Assembly: GCA_004299215.1 (NCBI GenBank)
Contig: SCTD01000470.1
Location: 1 to 5,573, forward strand
Reading direction: 5' to 3'
Source: Frankiales bacterium
GTDB taxonomy: Bacteria; Actinomycetota; Actinomycetes; Mycobacteriales; SCTD01
Length of the DNA: 5,573 bases
Below, in pieces: positions 1 to 5,573 of this stretch; position 1 is the first letter of the stretch, and every line of letters begins with the position of its first letter. The notes below the pieces were generated by a model. It was not told where the DNA came from and searched no databases. It saw only the letters and a program-made list of their open reading frames with translations. Both the position numbers and the translations under genes were made by a program.

Positions 1-33
1 GCCGAGAACGGCTGGAAGACAGCGGTTCTCGGC
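1..33. repeat. Inverted repeat at the left edge, inside ydcF
   Basis: Positions 1-9 (gccgagaac) and 25-33 (gttctcggc) are perfect reverse complements. The pairing continues inward at 11-14 with 20-23 after one G/G mismatch at 10/24, leaving a 5-base loop (15-19). The repeat may extend beyond the window. It lies in coding sequence. Read on the plus strand, the same bases give AENGWKTAVLG, which resembles the YdcF family motif; read in the gene's own direction they give AENRCLPAVLG, which does not. The repeat is directly visible; its origin is discussed in the findings. Confidence 0.85.
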
Positions 34-420
34 CATCAACCGCTCCACGGCCTCGACGCTCTGCAGCGTGTTGCGCCCCTCGGGCACGGCCAAGACCTCG
101 ACGCCCCGCTCGCGCAGGAACGCCGCGCCGGCCTCCGCCTCGGTCGTGCGGTCCCCGGGCTGTCCCCCGCCGACGGTGATCACCCGCGGCGCGACGTCGG
201 AGTCGAAGAGCGTCCGGGCGTGCTGCAGGCGGGCCTTGAAGACCGAGCTCGGCCGGCCGTCGAACTGCGCCGCGCCCAGCACGACGATGGCGTCGCTGGT
301 CGGCCGGGTGTCCTGCCGGGCGGTCCACCAGATCGAGCCGGCGACCCAGAGCAGGACGGCCAGGACCGCCAGCACGACGGCCGAGACGAGCCGCCGGACC
401 CAGCGAAAGGCGAAGAGCAC
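1..420 (-). CDS. YdcF/SanA-like DUF218 membrane protein, 3' part missing
   Basis: This encodes 140 residues of a DUF218 (YdcF/SanA-type) protein and runs off the left edge. The family is membrane-anchored; some members are linked to envelope barrier function, and no reaction is firmly established. The start is GTG at 420-418, directly after the ppdK stop and in the same frame, so no earlier start is possible. Residues about 11-32 form one transmembrane segment after a basic N-terminus (FRWVRR), with the domain predicted outside. The domain begins at about residue 42 with SDAIVVLGAAQFDGRPS, followed by FKARLQHA (61-68), ITVGGGQPGDRTTEAEAG (81-98) and EGRNTLQS (114-121), all typical of the family. 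No Shine-Dalgarno sequence precedes it, so translation probably depends on ppdK. The last 8-11 residues (RCLPAVLG) depart from the expected G-W-K/R-x-AVLV pattern and lie in an inverted repeat, so they may be rearranged or an artefact. The family call is sure; the function is not. Confidence 0.88.
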   Translation of the reverse strand, partial: MLFAFRWVRRLVSAVVLAVLAVLLWVAGSIWWTARQDTRPTSDAIVVLGAAQFDGRPSSVFKARLQHARTLFDSDVAPRVITVGGGQPGDRTTEAEAGAAFLRERGVEVLAVPEGRNTLQSVEAVERLMAENRCLPAVLG

Positions 421-3108
421 CTACCGAGTGTCGCTGCTGTTGTCGTCCAGTGCCGCGCGACCGGCCTCCAGCCGCGCGACCGGCACGCGGAACGGCGAGC
501 AGGAGACGTAGTCGAGGCCGGCCGCGGAGAAGAAGTGGACGCTCTCGGGGTCACCGCCGTGCTCGCCGCAGACGCCGATCTTGAGGTCGGGCTTGGCCTT
601 CCGACCCTCCTCCACGGCGATGCGGACCAGGCGGCCGATGCCGTCGCGGTCGATGGACTCGAAGGGCGAGACGCCGAAGACGCCGAGCTCGAGGTACTGG
701 CTGAAGAACGCCGCCTCGACGTCGTCGCGGCTGAAGCCGTAGCCCATCTGCGTGAGGTCGTTGGTGCCGAAGGAGAAGAAGTCGGCCGACTCCGCGATCG
801 CGCCGGCGGTGAGCGCCGCCCGGGGCACCTCGATCATCGTGCCGATCAGGGTGTGCACGTCCTGCCCCGTCCGCTCGGCCACCTCGCGGAGCACTCCCTC
901 GGCCTCCTCGCGGACGATCTCCAGCTCCTGCACGGCCGCCACCAGCGGGACCATCACCTCCGGCCGCGGGTCGAGCCCCTCGGCCTTCAGGGTCGCGGCG
1001 GCCTCGGCCAGCGCGCGCACCTGCACGGCGAACAGACCGGGGATGACCAGGCCGAGCCGCACGCCGCGCAGGCCGATCATCGGGTTCGCCTCGTGCAGCC
1101 GGCGCACGTGCTCGAGCAGCTTCTGCCGCTTGGGGTCCATCGTCTCACCGGTCGCCGCCGCGACCTCGTGCTCGACCTGCAGCTCCAGCAGGTCGGGCAG
1201 GAACTCGTGCAGCGGCGGGTCGAGCAGGCGGACCGTCACCGGCAGCCCGTCCATGGCCCGCAGGATCCCCTCGAAGTCGCTGCGCTGCAGGGGAAGCAGC
1301 GCCTCGAGCGCGGCCTGCTGCTCCTCGGGGGACTCGGCCAGCACGAGGTCCTCGACCAGCTGGCGACGGTCCCCAAGGAACATGTGCTCGGTCCGGCACA
1401 GCCCGATGCCCTCGGCGCCGAAGCGGCGCGCGCGCTCGGCGTCCTCGGGGGTGTCGGCGTTGGTGCGCACACCCAGCCGGCGGGTCGCGTCCGCGTGCTC
1501 CATCAGCACCTTGACGGCCTGCACGAGGTCGTCGTCGGCCGCGGCTGCCTCGCCCTCGAAGTACTGCACGACCGGACTCGGCGTGACGGCCACCTCACCG
1601 AGGAACACCGCACCCGACGTGCCGTCGATCGACAGCAGATCCCCTGCCCGTACGACGATCTCGCCGACCGTCGCCGTCCCCGCGTGCGCGTCGACCTCGA
1701 GCTCCTCGGCGCCGCAGACGCAGGTCTTGCCCATGCCGCGGGCGACGACGGCGGCGTGACTGGTCTTGCCACCCCGGCTGGTGAGGATGCCCTGCGCGGC
1801 GATCATCCCGGAGAGGTCGTCCGGGTTGGTCTCGCGGCGGACGAGGATCACGTCCTCACCGGCCGCGGCGAGCCGTACGGCCTCGGCGCTGTCGAAGACG
1901 GCCTTGCCGACGGCGGCACCCGGGCTGGCACCCATCCCGGTCGTGAGCCGCTCCGCGCCCTCGGTCGAGCCGAAGCGCGGGAACATCAGCTGCGCCAGCT
2001 GCGCGCCGGAGACGCGCTGGAGCGCCTCGTCCATCGAGATGAGGCCCTCGTCGACGAGCTGCGTCGCGATGCGGAACGCCGCTCCCGCGGTGCGCTTGCC
2101 GACCCGGGTCTGCAGCATCCAGAGCTTGCCGCGCTCGATCGTGAACTCGATGTCGCACAGGTCGCGGTAGTGCGTCTCGAGCCGCTCCATGATGCCGAGA
2201 AGCTCGTCGTAGGAGGCCTTGTCGAGCTTCTCGAGCTCCTCGAGCCCGACGGTGTTGCGGATGCCGGCGACGACGTCCTCGCCCTGCGCGTTCTGCAGGT
2301 AGTCGCCGTAGTGCCCCTGGGCGCCGCTCCCCGGGTCGCGGGTGAAGGCGACGCCGGTGCCGGAGTCCTGGCCGAGGTTGCCGAAGACCATGGAGCAGAC
2401 GTTCACGGCCGTGCCGAGGTCGGCCGGGATCCGCTCCTGCCGGCGGTAGAGCTTGGCGCGGTCGGTGTTCCAGCTGTCGAAGACCGCCCGCACGGCGAGG
2501 TCGAGCTGGGCGCGCGGCTCCTGCGGGAACGGCTCGCCGGTCTGCTCCTGGACGATCTCCTTGAAGCGCGTCACGAGCTTCTCGAGGTCGGCTGCGTCGA
2601 GGTCGAGGTCGTTCTTCGTGCCCTTGGCGTTCTTCGCGGACTCGAGCTCGTGCTCGAAGAGCGCGCCGTCGATGTCGAGCACCGTCTTGCCGAACATCTG
2701 CAGCAGCCGGCGGTAGGAGTCCCAGGCGAACCGGTCGCTGCCGGCCTGCTGCGCGAGTCCGTCGACGCTCTGGTCGTTCAGACCGATGTTGAGGACCGTC
2801 TCCATCATCCCGGGCATGGAGAACTTGGCGCCGGAGCGCACGCTGACGAGCAGCGGGTCCTCGGGGTCGCCGAGCCTCTTGCCCATCGCCTGCTCGAGCG
2901 CGGCGAGGTGCTCGTCGACCTCTGCCGCCAGCTCGGCCGGGACCTCCCCTGTCTCGAGGTAGGTCGTGCAGGCCTCCGTCGTGATGACGAACCCGGGCGG
3001 GACCGGCAGGCCGAGGACCGTCATCTCCGCGAGGTTCGCGCCCTTGCCGCCGAGCAGGTCCTTCATGTCCTTGCCGCCCTCGGCGAAGTCGTACACGTAC
3101 TTCGTCAC
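421..3108 (-). CDS. ppdK: Pyruvate, phosphate dikinase
   Basis: This cytosolic enzyme interconverts PEP + AMP + PPi and pyruvate + ATP + Pi. The 895-residue product is full length for the family. The N-terminal nucleotide-binding domain starts with the typical TKYVYDFAEG and LLGGKGANLAEMT (18-30), followed by FSMPGMMETVLNIGLND (96-112) and GTGVAFTRDP (250-259). The swivelling phosphohistidine domain has TSRGGKTSHAAVVARGMG (443-460), with catalytic His451 and the regulatory-type threonine Thr449. The C-terminal PEP/pyruvate barrel has GIGLCRTEHMF (567-577), NPMIGLRGVRLG (675-686), DFFSFGTNDLTQ (776-787) and catalytic Cys847 in GVCGEHGGDP. No key residue is missing. The GTG start at 3108-3106 matches the family N-terminus and has a Shine-Dalgarno sequence. 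No DUF299 regulatory kinase/phosphorylase gene is seen in the window. The gene sits 30 bases after the propeller gene and directly before ydcF. Direction of use (glycolytic or gluconeogenic) cannot be told. Confidence 0.98.
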   Translation of the reverse strand: MTKYVYDFAEGGKDMKDLLGGKGANLAEMTVLGLPVPPGFVITTEACTTYLETGEVPAELAAEVDEHLAALEQAMGKRLGDPEDPLLVSVRSGAKFSMPGMMETVLNIGLNDQSVDGLAQQAGSDRFAWDSYRRLLQMFGKTVLDIDGALFEHELESAKNAKGTKNDLDLDAADLEKLVTRFKEIVQEQTGEPFPQEPRAQLDLAVRAVFDSWNTDRAKLYRRQERIPADLGTAVNVCSMVFGNLGQDSGTGVAFTRDPGSGAQGHYGDYLQNAQGEDVVAGIRNTVGLEELEKLDKASYDELLGIMERLETHYRDLCDIEFTIERGKLWMLQTRVGKRTAGAAFRIATQLVDEGLISMDEALQRVSGAQLAQLMFPRFGSTEGAERLTTGMGASPGAAVGKAVFDSAEAVRLAAAGEDVILVRRETNPDDLSGMIAAQGILTSRGGKTSHAAVVARGMGKTCVCGAEELEVDAHAGTATVGEIVVRAGDLLSIDGTSGAVFLGEVAVTPSPVVQYFEGEAAAADDDLVQAVKVLMEHADATRRLGVRTNADTPEDAERARRFGAEGIGLCRTEHMFLGDRRQLVEDLVLAESPEEQQAALEALLPLQRSDFEGILRAMDGLPVTVRLLDPPLHEFLPDLLELQVEHEVAAATGETMDPKRQKLLEHVRRLHEANPMIGLRGVRLGLVIPGLFAVQVRALAEAAATLKAEGLDPRPEVMVPLVAAVQELEIVREEAEGVLREVAERTGQDVHTLIGTMIEVPRAALTAGAIAESADFFSFGTNDLTQMGYGFSRDDVEAAFFSQYLELGVFGVSPFESIDRDGIGRLVRIAVEEGRKAKPDLKIGVCGEHGGDPESVHFFSAAGLDYVSCSPFRVPVARLEAGRAALDDNSSDTR

Positions 3109-3113
3109 GCCCG

Positions 3114-3119
3114 CTCCTC
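3114..3119 (-). promoter_or_regulatory. Ribosome binding site of ppdK
   Basis: On the minus strand, GAGGAG precedes the GTG start by five bases (CGGGC). It is the only strong Shine-Dalgarno sequence among the five genes here. It supports the GTG at 3108 and suggests ppdK is translated independently of the gene before it. Confidence 0.75.
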
Positions 3120-3138
3120 AGCCGTCGGTCGTCCGAGG

Positions 3139-4131
3139 TTACCGGCGGGTGTACCTCCGGTGACGAGCCGCTCCCCGTACGACGAGCAGCAGCGCCAGCG
3201 CCGCTCCGGCGACCGCGTACGGCCAGCGGCGGCGCTCCTGCTGCTGCTCCGTCCCGACCGGCGACGGGGCCTGCCGGACCAGCCGGTGCACCGGTGCCTG
3301 CTCGCCCTCGGTGCTGGTGAGAACGGCGGTGCCGTCGGCGGTGTAGGCCAGCCCCTCGCCCTGGAAGGTCTCCGGGAGCGGGCTCACCTGCGGGACGCCG
3401 TCGAAGGCGGCTGCGACGTCGTCGCCCTCGACGGTCCACTCGTAGAGGTCGGTGTAGGTGCGCAGCGCGACCCGGCGGCCGTCCGGCGAGATGTCGCCCG
3501 CGGTGACCAGCCGCTGGGCGAGGCTGCCGATGTTCGGCCCACCCGCGGTCCCGGTCCGCTCGAGCTCGACCTCCGCGACCAGGCTGAGGGAGTTGGGGCC
3601 GTCCGGGTCGAGCCGCTCAGGCGCGGCGTAGACCTTGGCCGGACCGGCCAGCGGCTTCGTGACGACGTACAGCCGGCCGGTGCGAGGGTGGACGAGCAGC
3701 GTCTCGGCGTCGCCCGGGCCGTCGTCGTAGCGGAGCCGGAAGCTGGTCGGGACCTCGGTCGTGACGCGCTCCCTGTCGGTGGGCGCCGGCTCGCGGACCC
3801 GGTGGACGAGCAGCCCGAGGTCACGCCGCGCGCTGTTGTCGCCGATGTCACCGAGCCACAGGCTGCTGCGGCCCTGCTCGTCGGGCCCGCGCGCCATGTC
3901 CTCCCAGTCGCGGGCCTGCACGCCCGGCAGCTCGTAGACCGTGCGCGTCTGGCCCGTCGTGGCGTCGACCGCGTAGAAGCGCGCGTCGTCACCCGAGTCG
4001 TTGTGGGTGAAGACCGTCCCCGGGTCGGTGCTGCTGGCCAGGCCGCTGGACTCGCTGATGCGCGGGTCCTGGAAGGTGAAGGCGACGACGGGCTCGGCAT
4101 AGAGGGCCGCCGCGAGCAGGAGCTCGAGCAA
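3139..4131 (-). CDS. Exported beta-propeller-like protein with C-terminal membrane anchor, function unknown
   Basis: With the start chosen here the product has 330 residues. It resembles a conserved family of secreted bacterial beta-propeller-like proteins; I cannot name a substrate or reaction. Visible motifs are ISESSGL (25-31), THNDSG (42-47), DWEDMA (75-80) and GDIGDN (94-99), an acidic set that could bind metal or form propeller loops. Later blade-like pieces include ITPDG-like ISPDGRRVALRTY and GEGLAYTADG. A hydrophobic N-terminus (LLELLLAAALYA) looks like a short signal sequence, though it lacks a basic n-region. Residues about 303-318 (WPYAVAGAALALLLVV) form a membrane segment followed by an Arg-rich tail, so the domain should face outside with a cytoplasmic C-terminus. 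There is no LPxTG motif. The start is uncertain: TTG at 4131-4129 lies two bases after the upp stop. A GTG at 4224 would overlap upp by 91 bases and use two CTA codons, which are rare in such DNA, so I rejected it. The ppdK start follows 30 bases after the TAA stop. Confidence 0.85.
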   Translation of the reverse strand: MLELLLAAALYAEPVVAFTFQDPRISESSGLASSTDPGTVFTHNDSGDDARFYAVDATTGQTRTVYELPGVQARDWEDMARGPDEQGRSSLWLGDIGDNSARRDLGLLVHRVREPAPTDRERVTTEVPTSFRLRYDDGPGDAETLLVHPRTGRLYVVTKPLAGPAKVYAAPERLDPDGPNSLSLVAEVELERTGTAGGPNIGSLAQRLVTAGDISPDGRRVALRTYTDLYEWTVEGDDVAAAFDGVPQVSPLPETFQGEGLAYTADGTAVLTSTEGEQAPVHRLVRQAPSPVGTEQQQERRRWPYAVAGAALALLLVVRGAARHRRYTRR

Positions 4132-4133
4132 GG

Positions 4134-4766
4134 TCAGACGACCCCGTAGAGCCGGTCCCCGGCATCGCCGAGACCCGGTGTGATGTAGCCCCTCTCGGTG
4201 AGCCGCTCGTCGACGGCGGCGCACACGACGGTGAGCTCGCCGTCCGGGAACGCCGCCTCCAGCGCAGCCATCCCCTCGGGAGCGGCCAGCAGGCAGATCG
4301 CGGTGATCCGCTCGGCGCCCCGGTCCCTCAGCAGCTGGACGGTCGTGATGAGGGTGCCTCCCGTGGCGAGCATCGGGTCGAGGACGAAGACCTCGCGGCC
4401 GGTGAGGTCCTCCGGCAGCCGGCTGGCGTAGGCCGTCGCCACCAGGCTGGTCTCGTCACGGACCATGCCGAGGAAGCCGACCTCGGCGGTGGGCAGCAGC
4501 CGGGTCATCCCGTCGAGCATCCCCAGGCCCGCCCGCAGGATCGGCACCACGAGTGGCAGCGGCGTGCCGAGGTGACGACCCGTGGTGGTCGCCACCGGAG
4601 TGGTCACCTCCACGGGGACGACCCGCACCTCGCGCGTCGCTTCGTACGCCAGGAGGGTCACCAGCTCGTCGGCCAGCCGCCGGAACGTCGGGGAGGCGGT
4701 CCGCTCGTCCCGCAGCGCCGTCAGCTTGTGGGCCACCAGCGGGTGGTCGACGACGAGGGTCCGCAC
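4134..4766 (-). CDS. upp: Uracil phosphoribosyltransferase
   Basis: This cytosolic pyrimidine-salvage enzyme converts uracil + PRPP to UMP + PPi. Its 210 residues are the usual length. The N-terminus VDHPLVAHKLTALRDERT (6-23) is strongly conserved in the family. Next come PILRAGLGM (75-83), FLGMVRDE (98-105), the PRPP-binding loop VLDPMLATGGT (128-138) and the uracil-binding C-terminal segment GYITPGLGDAGDRLYG (193-208). All key motifs are intact. The GTG start at 4766-4764 gives the normal N-terminus. Only a G-run touches it, with no properly spaced Shine-Dalgarno sequence, and a -10-like TAGCGT lies six bases upstream of the GTG, so the transcript may be leaderless. It is the first gene of the minus-strand block, and its TGA is followed after two bases by the likely start of the propeller gene, which suggests coupled translation. 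Confidence 0.97.
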   Translation of the reverse strand: MRTLVVDHPLVAHKLTALRDERTASPTFRRLADELVTLLAYEATREVRVVPVEVTTPVATTTGRHLGTPLPLVVPILRAGLGMLDGMTRLLPTAEVGFLGMVRDETSLVATAYASRLPEDLTGREVFVLDPMLATGGTLITTVQLLRDRGAERITAICLLAAPEGMAALEAAFPDGELTVVCAAVDERLTERGYITPGLGDAGDRLYGVV

Positions 4767-4772
4767 ACCCCC

Positions 4773-4778
4773 ACGCTA
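4773..4778 (-). promoter_or_regulatory. Candidate -10 element of upp, leaderless start
   Basis: The minus strand reads TAGCGT (TAnnnT type), then six bases (GGGGGT), then the upp GTG. A transcript starting 7 bases after the -10 element would begin at the start codon, a common arrangement in actinobacteria. No convincing -35 box is seen at 16-18 bases upstream; the best-spaced positions fall at the edge of the inverted repeat. This is inference from sequence and spacing only. Confidence 0.45.
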
Positions 4779-4794
4779 GTGCCGCTCTGGGTGC

Positions 4795-4858
4795 GCGCAT
4801 CCCCTGCGTTCTCGTACGGTTCTGGGCCGCTCAGCGCCCGAGAACGCAGGGGAGGCGC
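4795..4858. repeat. Long inverted repeat between upp and the divergent AbiEi-like gene
   Basis: Left arm 4795-4814 and right arm 4839-4858 are reverse complements at 19 of 20 positions, with one mismatch (4799/4854). The inner 15 pairs are perfect (tcccctgcgttctcg against cgagaacgcagggga). The 24-base centre holds a smaller possible stem, GGGC at 4824-4827 with GCCC at 4836-4839, and a second GTTCT (4819-4823) that could compete with the left arm for the right arm. No T-run follows on either strand, and it lies upstream of both genes, so a terminator is unlikely. It could be an operator, a leader structure or a dispersed palindromic element. It ends about 16 bases from the candidate -10 of upp and 25 bases from that of the plus-strand gene. 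Confidence 0.9.
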
Positions 4859-4883
4859 AGGGTGTGGATGACCTGAGACGACT

Positions 4884-4889
4884 TAGCGT
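4884..4889 (+). promoter_or_regulatory. Candidate -10 element of the AbiEi-like gene
   Basis: TAGCGT, the same hexamer as the candidate -10 of upp, lies 21 bases before the ATG at 4911. Transcription would start near 4896 and leave a leader of about 15 bases. No clear -35 box is seen at 4860-4866. The leader has no good Shine-Dalgarno sequence; just before the ATG a small CCAC/GTGG inverted repeat (4897-4900, 4906-4909) takes up the place where one would be. Weak support. Confidence 0.35.
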
Positions 4890-4910
4890 GCAGGGACCAC
4901 AGTTCGTGGC

Positions 4911-5573
4911 ATGGGGCTCGAAGGACTGCTCGCGAAGCAGGGCGGCGTGGTGACGTACGAGCAGGCGCTCGACGCCGGCTGCTCCGAGCGACAGCTGCGG
5001 ACCGGTGGTCGGCTCGTCCGGGTGCGGCACGGCGTGTACGCGGACCGGGCGTCGTTCGAGGCCGCCGAGCCGCACGAGCTGGTCGTGCTCAAGGTCGCGG
5101 CAGCTCGCCTCACCACCGGCGTGGACCTCGTGGCGGCCGGACGGACAGCCGCACTGGCGCTCCAGCTGCCGATCCTCGGCCAGCCCACCAGGGTCGACCT
5201 CGTCGAGCGGAAGGAGCTGCGTCCGCTGCACCACGGCAGCAGCACGACGCTGCCCGGCGACCACGTCGTCGACCTGCTGGGCGTGCCGGTGACGAGCGTC
5301 CCGCGGACAGCGGTGGACGTCGCCCGCCGGCACGGCTTCGCGGCAGGGGTCGTCACCGCGGACGCCGTGCTCCAGCGCGAGGTCGCCCGCGAGGAGCTGC
5401 TCGAGGTCGTGGAGGCCTGTCGGGGGTGGAGGGGAAGCCGTACGGCACGGCGGGTCGTGGAGCTGGCCGACCCCCTGGCGGAGACGCCACTGGAGAGCCT
5501 GGCCCGCGCACGCTTCATCGAGCACGGACTGCCGCCGTGCGAGCTGCAGGTGGTCCTCGGGGACGAGTGGGAC
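4911..5573 (+). CDS. AbiEi-type winged-helix protein, probably with C-terminal DUF559/Vsr-like nuclease fold, 3' end missing
   Basis: The 221 residues visible run off the right edge. Residues 1-45 match the AbiEi antitoxin N-terminal winged helix: GGVVTYEQALDAGCSERQLR (11-30), then the wing RLVRVRHGVYAD (34-45). The middle has features common in large actinobacterial families of this kind: AGRTAALAL (76-84), VPVTSVPRTAVDVARRHG (125-142) and ADAVLQ (150-155). ETPLESLARARFIEHGLPPCELQ (191-213) is the typical entry to a DUF559/Vsr-like restriction-endonuclease fold; its catalytic acidic residues would lie beyond the window, so activity cannot be judged. Relatives are usually about 290-310 residues, so roughly 70-90 are missing. 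ATG at 4911 is the first usable start after an in-frame TAG at 4884. The gene diverges from upp across a strong inverted repeat. AbiEi proteins are antitoxins and DNA-binding repressors; no AbiEii toxin gene is visible, so this may be a solitary regulator or nuclease. Family call fairly sure; role unknown. Confidence 0.88.
   Translation, partial: MGLEGLLAKQGGVVTYEQALDAGCSERQLRTGGRLVRVRHGVYADRASFEAAEPHELVVLKVAAARLTTGVDLVAAGRTAALALQLPILGQPTRVDLVERKELRPLHHGSSTTLPGDHVVDLLGVPVTSVPRTAVDVARRHGFAAGVVTADAVLQREVAREELLEVVEACRGWRGSRTARRVVELADPLAETPLESLARARFIEHGLPPCELQVVLGDEWD

Noticed and set aside
220..4149. Open plus-strand frame of about 1309 codons antisense to ydcF, ppdK and the propeller gene
   Set aside because: It is exactly in register with the sense codons of all three genes, so it could stop only at sense TTA, CTA or TCA codons, which are rare in GC-rich genes. 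The predicted protein has a monotonous composition (R, G, A, L, V, D, H, E) and no recognisable domain, while the sense frames hold clear protein families.
4132..4224. Longer start (GTG at 4224) for the propeller gene, giving an Arg-rich leader
   Set aside because: It overlaps upp by 91 bases inside its conserved uracil-binding segment and uses two CTA codons; the Arg run is the usual product of reading GC-rich codons in a shifted frame.
1..4852. Shared CGAGAAC/GTTCTCG core in the left-edge repeat and the intergenic palindrome
   Set aside because: Only seven bases are shared, the flanking arm bases differ, and one copy lies in coding sequence; chance is a sufficient explanation without more copies.
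4795..4858. Palindrome as a rho-independent terminator
   Set aside because: No T-run follows on either strand, and both neighbouring genes start, rather than end, beside it.
4776..5525. Minus-strand open frame of 249 codons opposite the AbiEi-like gene
   Set aside because: The plus-strand frame has clear AbiEi and DUF559-type motifs; the minus frame has none and runs through the intergenic palindrome.

Overview
The window is very GC-rich, codes densely, uses GTG (and probably TTG) starts, and carries genes typical of actinomycetes: an actinobacterial-type upp, a pyruvate phosphate dikinase, a YdcF-like protein and an AbiEi-domain protein. I read it as chromosomal DNA of a high-GC actinomycete. 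I cannot place the genus, and I see no insertion sequence, tRNA, rRNA or CRISPR array.

Layout. Four genes lie head to tail on the minus strand, in transcription order: upp (4766 to 4134, uracil phosphoribosyltransferase), a membrane-anchored exported beta-propeller-like protein of unknown function (about 4131 to 3139), ppdK (3108 to 421, pyruvate phosphate dikinase) and a DUF218/YdcF-type membrane protein (420 to the left edge, incomplete). The gaps are 2, 30 and 0 bases, so they look like one operon. A 144-base intergenic region (4767 to 4910) separates this block from a divergent plus-strand gene (4911 to the right edge, incomplete). That gene encodes an AbiEi-type winged-helix protein of the kind that usually carries a C-terminal DUF559/Vsr-like nuclease fold. 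The intergenic region holds a strong inverted repeat (19 of 20 arm positions pair) and one candidate -10 element, TAGCGT, facing each way.

How the genes may work together. Uracil phosphoribosyltransferase makes UMP and pyrophosphate from uracil and PRPP. Pyruvate phosphate dikinase interconverts PEP, AMP and PPi with pyruvate, ATP and Pi. Pyrophosphate is therefore a possible metabolic link inside the operon, but this is inference. The two envelope proteins have no clear connection to either enzyme. AbiEi-family proteins are known to bind inverted repeats near their own promoters, so the intergenic palindrome could be an operator that also affects upp.

Most unusual points. (1) At the left edge, the YdcF reading frame runs into a small inverted repeat. 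Its central 15 bases spell the usual family motif only when read on the opposite strand, which suggests a fold-back chimera or a micro-inversion. (2) The intergenic inverted repeat lies between two divergent start sites. (3) ppdK and ydcF share one reading frame, separated only by a single TAG codon. No clear new multi-gene system is visible; the AbiEi-like gene with its palindrome is the closest candidate.
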